NCBI GenBank assembly: GCA_018894105.1
Contig: CM032122.1
Location: forward strand, 36,735,404-36,799,403
Length of the DNA stretch: 64,000 nt
DNA from: Jacaranda mimosifolia
Lineage: Eukaryota; Streptophyta; Magnoliopsida; Lamiales; Bignoniaceae
Direction: 5' to 3'
A model generated the notes under the pieces. The model had not been told where the DNA came from, made no database searches, and was given only the letters and a program-made list of their open reading frames with translations. Shown here in pieces: positions 56,630 to 64,000 of this stretch (position 1 is the first letter of the stretch; every line of letters begins with the position of its first letter). The position numbers and the translations under genes are program-made.

Positions 56630-58759
56630 TTTCCCCCCTTATTTAGAACTACTTAGCATTTTTACTGCTGCACAGGTATTAGTCTATTCGTTCCTGGTTT
56701 TGTTTTTTCTTCATGAGGCTGAATGTTAGTCGTAAACAGAGGTTCAAATAGAATCTTTTTTATTAGAATGGAGAAAAATCTCTTTTATAATTTCAAGATT
56801 TAGGATTAAATTGTCCTTGCTAGAACTTCTTATATAAAGCGACCCAAATTAGGAGAATATGTTTTGAATGAAAATCCAGCAATTCTAGGGCGTCGAAACA
56901 AGAAGTGCCACGTGGCAAGGGCCCTTTTCTTCAAGATGAGCTTCTTCATAGACATCTGTGTCAACAAATACTCTTCACATTTGAAACCCGGAAAAGATAG
57001 GCTTGCAACTCAAATGAACACTCTTCGTTATTTAGAGGTTTTTTGCAATAGAAATATTCAATATTAAGAAAACTTACGAGTTGAAACACACTTTTCTTAT
57101 ATAGTATAGCATACAGCTGTGACTAGTTCATGGTGCAATGGCATTTCATCATTTTTCTTGAAAATCACTCAAGGGAAAGCTGAACATTACTTTTGTTCTT
57201 TATGCTTGAACTCTTTTATGGGAAGGAAGAAAAAAAGCTGATTTTTTTATCTACCGACAGAAGAGTTTCAAGATTGGGGGATGAGTTGAATTAGGAAAAA
57301 AATAAAATAAAATAAAATAAAGAAGTCTTTTTCTGTCGTCAACCTCCAAAAAGAATAACATCTCAATTGGTCTATTGTGCCTGTAACCTTCTCAACATGT
57401 CTTGGAAGCAAAGTCTTGTATAACCTTTTGCATGTAATCCTGAATTTTTTGCCTTTCGCAATCATGGAAGTGAAAAATCAGTATGTTTATAGAATCCATA
57501 GATTTTATCAATATAAAGTATGAGACAGTACAGTATAGTTATGCATTTACTGCCATTAATACACTGTACTTCAGTGGGTAGTATCATTAATTTTTTATTG
57601 TTAAGGGGTCTTTTTCAGGTATGTTTCGAAGGGTTAGGTTGATGGATCACAACTTTTATGTAATATCTTTTTCAGCTTCAGCATTTAACTCTGGCAAAAC
57701 CCACAAGTCTATTTCCTATATATTTTGCAGTAAAGATATGTGTGTCCCTTCATTTCATTGTTTCTTGATATCCTCCTGTATATGAATAATGTAAGGTATA
57801 ATAATTTTCAGGTGTGCATTGGCTTTCACCTTCTGAAGTGTGTAAATGGTAAGGTTTACATTCCTTTTGCTTCAAATACCTCTCAAGAATCCTATCTATC
57901 TGATCTTGACATTGGATCGTTTAAGAGTAATGCATTTTGAGTTGTAAACTCATGGTCAAACTGTATATGTCTAATCCATTTTCATATTGAACCCCCACCC
58001 CAACCCCAACCTGCACTCCTCAAAAAAGAAAGAAAAGCAGAATTTCTTGAATTGGAGATATGGAGTTCGATAATATTGTCAACTTTTATTCGTGTTTCTT
58101 GAGAGTCTTATAACATTCCTTCTTTTAGAATTGAATTTGCTGAAATAGAACTCTGTTTTGAAGCCAAATGTGGGAAAGCAGGATAGTTTTCGACTAAGCT
58201 TCTAAATATTGTTACCTTAATAAATTAATACAGCTATATTTTCACGATCTCAATAGTTTGCGGGCCTGTATTTCTTTCTGTTAAATCTGCTGTGTATGCT
58301 TATTTTTTCAACAAATGCTTTACTTGTCATAGGCTTAGACATTATTCGGCGCTGGGTTTAACTTTTTTGAGGCTGTCAGTGGTTATCAATGTAGCACAAC
58401 TTTAAAGCTGTCAGTGAAATGAATGTAAGTGCATTATTTATCTAGTTTTTAAGGTCTAACAAAGTACTCCAGCAAATATAGATCTTTGGATTAATTCTTG
58501 GATTAGCATATGCTAATTTGTTGATTGAAAAGGAAATTTCAGGATAGCAGTTTAAGGAAATTCATGTTTTATGTCACATTAAATTTTGATTGTGTGATTG
58601 CCCTCATTCACTCTTTTCTGATGTTTGTTTTATCAATGCACATTTTAGTATTTACAATGCAGTTAACTCTTCATTCTGAAACTGATGTGTTCCTTTATTT
58701 TATTTGTTCAGTTATTAATTGCACTTTTCAGTTTCAGTTTTGTGTTTGGTTCCTGACAA
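56630..58759. other. Upstream region of the NCRK-like kinase gene
   Basis: No coding exon was found. It probably contains the promoter and 5' UTR of the kinase gene; a 5' non-coding exon cannot be excluded. A G-box lies at 56907-56916. Open frames at 56864, 57740 and 58525 do not look like genes. Confidence 0.4.
56907..56916. promoter_or_regulatory. G-box / ABRE palindrome
   Basis: GCCACGTGGC is a perfect palindromic G-box, the core recognised by plant bZIP and bHLH factors, including abscisic acid and light regulators. It is 1.85 kb upstream of the kinase start codon, so the link is only positional. Confidence 0.35.
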
Positions 58760-61700
58760 ATGGGGCTTCAGGTCGAAATCACACTTCTTTGCATCATTAA
58801 TGTGGTCTTGATTCAGCGTATTCTTTGTGGTAAGTAACAAACAAGTCCTTTTAGAAACTATCTATATTCTATACCTATCTGCTGTGTAGTAATCACAAAA
58901 CTAAGCTAGACCACCCTTGGAATGCTACATGTTATATTGAAGCATGGAAGCATATATATGATAGCACTAAAAGTGCATCAGTTTATTCTCAATATGCAAC
59001 AACAACATAACGGTATTGTTTTAGCTTTTTCAGATGGACTTTCAACAAAGACTGGAACAATCAAGTGGACATGCACCTGTTCTATTGCACATCAAGAGAA
59101 CTTGAAGTTTGTCCCAGCAAACTGCTCTTTATCCTGTGATTGCAGGCCTGGTATCACCAATTGTCTTAACATATCCACATCGCCACTGTTGCTGCTATAT
59201 TTTTCTATGTTACCAAACAAATTATGGTGTTGAATTTACCTGTATCCGAGTTCACACTTGTTTTAATAGCGATCCCTGTGATCTAAAGGATGCTAATTTT
59301 TAGTCTAAACTCATGTATTGCTGCTCTTCATCATTATCTAAAATAATATGTTGATTTATGCACAAAGTTGCTGCAATTGACAGTTATTATTTAAAATTTA
59401 ATTGAAGTCTAGATACTTTAATCCTCAAAAGCCTGCAAAAGATAATTCATTTTAACAATTTTTATGTAAACTGCCCTTAATATTTACTTCCCTCTATTGG
59501 CAAAAGATAAAAAATTACATAGAATAACCATCATCTTTCCAGAAAAATTCTTGACCCACTATTTTCTTAATATGTAGCTGCAGGAGGATCAAATGAAAAC
59601 AGATGGACATGCATTTGCCCTACTGATGGATTGCCTAATGTGGTAGGTGAAGATAATGACAGCAGCTGTTTTACAGCATGCAATTGCAATGCTGGTAATT
59701 CTTCCAGGGCTTCACCAATTATTAAGGATAAACTGAATAAACTTTCTTTCTCACTCTGATTTTTTGTGCTAGATTGAGTAATAACATGATCTAGTAGTCT
59801 ATCATTCTGCAAGTTTCACCACTGTTCATCTCCTGAATGAACGGAAAAGTCAAGCTGCATTTTCCTAGCAAATAGAAGCATTCATTATTCTTTTTCTGCA
59901 AGTCCATGAAATTTTTGCTTGATTAATTTAGATTTATCATGGTACAATTACATGATGTATAATTTCTTGAATATGAAAAGTTCAGAGTTCATTTCCATTA
60001 TGATCCATGTAAAGTGACCCTTATCTACTCTAACGTTGTGTCTATATAGGAACTTTAACAGAGTTACAGCCTTCAAAGAAGTGGACTTCCAGCAAAGCTG
60101 TTGTGATAGTTCTCTTACTGAGTTTAATCCTCACTGTTGTCGCATTCATTGCTTCAGTTCTGTGGTATGTCTATCAAAAGGTTAAGCATCCTTGTCGATG
60201 GCCTTCCTCAGTGCCAGTGCACAAAGGATGTTTAGGTTCCTCTGTTAAGCCTTTCACAGGTAAACAGAACTTTTATACCATCTAAATTCTTGTCTAATGA
60301 TTACTTGTTCACCTTCAAATGAACTGCAAAATTATTCAACCGAAGCAGGGTTGGTGATTGATTCTTGACATCTTTGTAATCTTTGCTTTTTTCGCTTCAT
60401 CTTGTCTTAAAGGATGCATTCCAAAGACATCTTTCCTATCCAGGACTAGATCAGGAGCAATACATGCAACTATAATACAGTTTTCATATTCCGAACTGGA
60501 AAGTGCAACAAAGAGCTTCTCTGATGCGAATTTGATCGGAGTTGGAGGAAGCAGCCATGTCTACAATGGAAATCTCAGGGATGGTAGAAGTGTTGCAATT
60601 AAGAGAATGAAAACTCAAGGAGGCCCAGATGTGGAAAATGTTTTCTTGACTGAGGTACTACCTTAAACATGTTTTTTATTCTTTAGAGGGGAAAAGAATC
60701 GTTTTTTACATTTAGGATCTTGGATCAACAAATAAATATCATGGATGTCACCTTTATTCCACTCAGATAGAACTAATATCAAGGCTTCATCATTGTAACG
60801 TGATTGCTTTGCTTGGATACTGCTTGGAATGCCAAGGAGAGCATGCTGAGAGGTTACTTGTGTTTGAATATTATCCTAACGGTAATCTCAGGGAGTGTCT
60901 CGACGGGGATTTGGGGCAATCTCTGGAATGGAATACTCGAGTTGAAATAGCCCTTGGAGCTGCACGTGGATTGGAATATCTCCATGAAGCAGCTGCACCT
61001 AGAATTTTGCACAGAGATGTCAAGTCCACTAACATTCTTTTGGATGACAAGTGGAGAGCCAAGGTGGGTGAAAATCTTCAAAGCCAACAGAGAAAAGTTT
61101 AATGATTTCGTGAATAAAAAGTACAGAACCAAATTAATTCAATGTCTGTGCATGCAGATTACTGATCTTGGCATGGCTAAACATCTACATAATGATGGCG
61201 GCGTTCTCAGCTGTTCTGGTTCTCCAGTTAGACTGCAGGGCTCCTTTGGTTACTTTGCACCTGAGTGTGCAATTGTTGGAAGAGCTTCTTCAAAGTCTGA
61301 TGTTTTCAGTTTTGGGGTGGTTCTTCTTGAACTCATCACCGGTCGGAAACCCATCCACAAGTCATCCATCAGAGAGGAAGAAAGTCTTGTCATATGGGTA
61401 TGAAAAGTCAATTGCTTTTATTCCTGCGACCCTGTTAGACTATGAAATCCTTCCAAGGAACACACTTTGGATCTTATATTCCGTTCTCATATCCTAACTT
61501 GATGGATATATGCCAAGTGTACTTTGGTTCTCAATTAATTATTTTTATAAAGACATATTAAATATATGTCACATATTCATGAAATGTAACATAAGAGATG
61601 AAACATAAATTGGAAAGAACAAGGATATGTGTGCTCGTACATGGGAATAAAACGTGCTAATTGTGATATTGTGACAGGCAACACCACGTTTGCAAGACCG

Positions 61701-62311
61701 TAAGCGAGTGATTCTGGAGTTGGCTGATCCACGTCTCAACGGGAAGTACCAAGAAGAAGAGATGCTGGTAATGGCATACTTAGCGAAGGAGTGCCTGCTA
61801 CTTGATCCTGATTCTCGACCAACCATGACTGAAATTGTTCAAATTCTTTCGACTATTGCACCTGATTCTAAGCGCAAAAATACGCCACTTCATGCTTTTC
61901 AGGTAAACGCTGGCTCTTTTGATGCTTATTAGACATAGATACATACATCTATCTGTTAACATATATTAGCATCATGCATCCTATTTCTGGCAGTATGCAT
62001 CCACTGATGGCTGGAGAAGTGAAAAGCCAGAGATGTTTGAAGGCATGAATGCAATGGAGGAAATCAAGCAAATTACATCAGAAATAATGCCTGCTCCATG
62101 CTTGCTGCCATCAAATAATTTCTGTCTTACAGAGAGTGAGAAAGAAGCTGATCATAATCCTCACAGTGATGCTGAAAATCCACTGCTCCTGACCTCAAAA
62201 TCAAGAAGTGGGCTCTTACAAGACAATGAAGCAGTAGATTTGACTGAGCCGCGGTTGGAGTCTTTCCATTTGCCAAATGTTGATTCCCATACACATTTGT
62301 CAGCCATATAA
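58760..62311 (+). CDS. NCRK: Receptor-like Ser/Thr protein kinase, NCRK type (9 exons, 611 aa)
   Basis: Exons: 58760-58829, 59034-59150, 59578-59694, 60050-60259, 60413-60654, 60767-61063, 61158-61397, 61678-61902, 61994-62311; phases agree. The start gives a signal peptide ([20 protein letters not shown], cleavage near LC-DG). The ectodomain is two cysteine-rich repeats (about 24-62 and 63-101) of pattern W-T-C-x-C…C-x3-C-x-C. One transmembrane segment spans about 118-143. In the kinase domain the glycine loop is GVGGSSHVY (214-222), Lys235 is in VAIK, the catalytic loop is HRDVKSTN (334-341), and the metal site is Asp354 in DLG instead of DFG. It also has APE-like FAPEC and [15 protein letters not shown]. 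The C-terminal tail has no known domain. A plasma-membrane or endosomal signalling kinase; in Arabidopsis NCRK is linked to ROP GTPase-interacting kinases. All catalytic residues are present. Confidence 0.92.
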
Positions 62312-62524
62312 ACTGCTCTGGAGTTGGCTAGCAGAAAGTGGAACACTGGTGGCGCTCAAGTGCCCTTGCAAATATATTCTAGTATATGTGTCTGAAGAAT
62401 CCAAAAGCAAAGGAAGGGCATACATGTCTGATCTGATTTCCCTTGTCAGTTTTTCCTCTAAAGAAATCACACACCTACTACTACTAAGTTATATGGTTCA
62501 TTTGGTGGATAGATAGCCTTCAAG

Positions 62525-62963
62525 TATGGGTGTCAAATTGGATTAGAATTGATGGGCTCAACCCAACCCACATGGTTTTTGGTTGGGTTGGATTCGATAT
62601 TTCAAAAATGAGTTTGAGCAGGTTGTATTAAATTTGGATTCAAAATTAATTTTAAGTGGGTTCAAAATGGATCCATTCAAAAATTTTAATTAATTTAATA
62701 AATTATTTCATTATATTATAAAATTGTATATTAGATATAGTGTAGAAGGCATAGTAATAATATTACTATAGTCTTTTAAATTATTTTTGTGAAATAGGTA
62801 AATTAAATCAATTTTTTTTGTTTTTTATTGGAACAATTTCAAATCCAATTTAACTTACAACTCAACCTATTTTGAATCCAACTTGCTTTCAATCCATATA
62901 TCTTAACCCATATGGAACCTAACCTACATAAACCCAACCCAATCCACCCATTTGCCACTACTA
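62525..62963. mobile_element. hAT-type MITE (TATGGGTGTC type)
   Basis: An exact 8 bp duplication CCTTCAAG flanks it (62517-62524 and 62964-62971). Ends are TATGGGTGTCAAAT and, inverted, TAGTAGTGGCAAAT, with many GGGTTGGGTT/AACCCAACCC units near both ends. 439 bp, non-coding, 213 bases after the kinase stop codon, so it may lie within the kinase 3' UTR. Confidence 0.8.
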
Positions 62964-62971
62964 CCTTCAAG

Positions 62972-63129
62972 TTTCAATTTTGAATGTATATAGTTCTTCA
63001 CTATAGGATTAGCTTCATTTCTTCATTCTTGACCTTGGACATGAAGTAGTCATTAGCTTTTATACATGGTCTTGCAATTTGTGCGATCTAAAATTCTAAA
63101 TTATTATCAAGTAGGCATTAGCTTTTTAT
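62972..63129. other. Short intergenic stretch
   Basis: No feature recognised. Confidence 0.3.
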
Positions 63130-64000
63130 TTTAATTTGTTATTATAACACCCCTAAATTTTGGTATTTTGACAAATAAGAGTTTAGAAATCAAGATATCG
63201 AATAATCGGATTTTAAGGCTCGAAAAAAAAGAAATAAAAAGGACTTGTTGCAAAGATTTCAGAAGTTTTTGGGGTCAATATGAGAGAAATAAAAGTTTGA
63301 GGACCTCAAAATAAATTTATTTGGACATAATTGCCCAAAAACAGGAATTCTGGGGGTCAAAGTGGAAGAAATAAAAGTTGGAGGACTCAATTGAAGGCCA
63401 GGGACTAAAATGAAGGCGGTTAAAACTTTTTGGGGTGAAAATGCAGTGGGGCAGAAGTTTGGTGATCAAAATTGAAGAGGCTGAAAGTACTTTTATATAT
63501 ATAGTTGAAGGACCTATTTTTGCCAAATTCTCAAAAATGGCCCAACTTTTGCTCCGCCGTCGAACCACCGGAAAACGGCCATGAAACGTGAAACAAAAAC
63601 CGTATAAAGCTATATCTCAGCTTAAGGATCAATTTCATACCAAATTTAACCTAAAAAAACTGGCGGAACCGCCGAAAAATTGAGCCCGACGGCAGAGCTC
63701 GGCGGGGGTGACGGTTTCGCCGTTTTCGATGGCGGAAAATGGTGATTCTGTAGTGGGTTTTGATCGTGAGCTTATGGGTAAGCTCTTGGTGATGTTAATT
63801 TTGGGTTTCAACTGGCGGTGGTGGAGGAATTAAGGTGATGGCGAGCTAGGGTTGCCGCGACTTTAAACTCCAAATTGAGTGGCTTCCCGGCATCAAAATT
63901 GAAAATTGGTTTGGGTGTTTTGCTTTCCTTGACGAGACGCATCCTGGGGTAGCGGCAGTCTTCATCTCCGGCGGTGGCGCGTGGTGGTCCGACGGCGGTG
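63130..64000. repeat. LTR-like repeat, runs off the window
   Basis: It opens TATAACACCCCTAAATTTTGG, a start common to many plant Ty3/Gypsy LTRs. A TATA-like TTTATATATATAG follows at about 63491-63503, then a GC-rich stretch with CCGCCG/CGGCGG units (63550-63740, and again at 63930-64000). No coding frame. The second LTR, if any, is outside the window. Confidence 0.35.

Noticed and set aside
58525..58800. 91-residue open frame as the N-terminus of the kinase
   Set aside because: It could splice in phase at 58774, but the protein has no proper signal peptide. The ATG at 58760 in another frame gives a textbook leader and a strong donor at 58830.

Overview
The window is nuclear DNA from a flowering plant, most likely a eudicot. 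It is AT-rich, has GT-AG spliced genes with long introns, and is packed with plant transposons: Ty1/Copia elements, several hAT-type elements, a CACTA-type MITE and tRNA-derived SINEs. I cannot fix the species. All exon models below were built by eye from reading frame, splice sites and phase.

Layout. 1-2150: a truncated minus-strand Copia element with its 5' LTR. 2151-5447: a duplicated non-coding segment on either side of a small minus-strand kiwellin/kissper-like secreted cysteine-rich gene (2846-3531); a SINE sits in the second copy. 5448-10300: AT-rich intergenic DNA with two MITEs and a tandem repeat. 10421-13146: a complete seven-exon alpha-type carbonic anhydrase gene (plus strand). 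13147-15066: intergenic. 15067-24035: a decayed Copia element (minus strand) with both LTRs, itself interrupted by a 1.64 kb non-autonomous hAT element. 24295-53420: a very large plus-strand gene of 20 coding exons for a MOM1-like (Morpheus' Molecule 1) transcriptional silencing protein of about 2459 residues; a 3.7 kb hAT element with a frameshifted transposase lies antisense in intron 10 (counting coding exons). 53421-58759: a cluster of small inverted-repeat elements and the remains of an unidentified gene. 58760-62311: a complete nine-exon receptor-like kinase of the NCRK type. 62525-62963: another hAT-type MITE. 63130-64000: a repeat that looks like the start of an LTR and runs off the window.

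How the parts relate. The three intact genes are unrelated in function: secreted carbonic anhydrase, nuclear silencing factor, and membrane receptor kinase. There is no operon-like logic. The MOM1-like protein has a PHD finger, two chromodomain-like segments, a helicase core with its ATPase motifs eroded, the coiled-coil CMM2 motif, and a C-terminal end that fits a SUMO-interacting motif. It belongs to the machinery that silences transposons, yet its own introns carry at least one large transposon. Much of the rest of the window is a stratified record of insertions, many datable relative to one another from target-site duplications.
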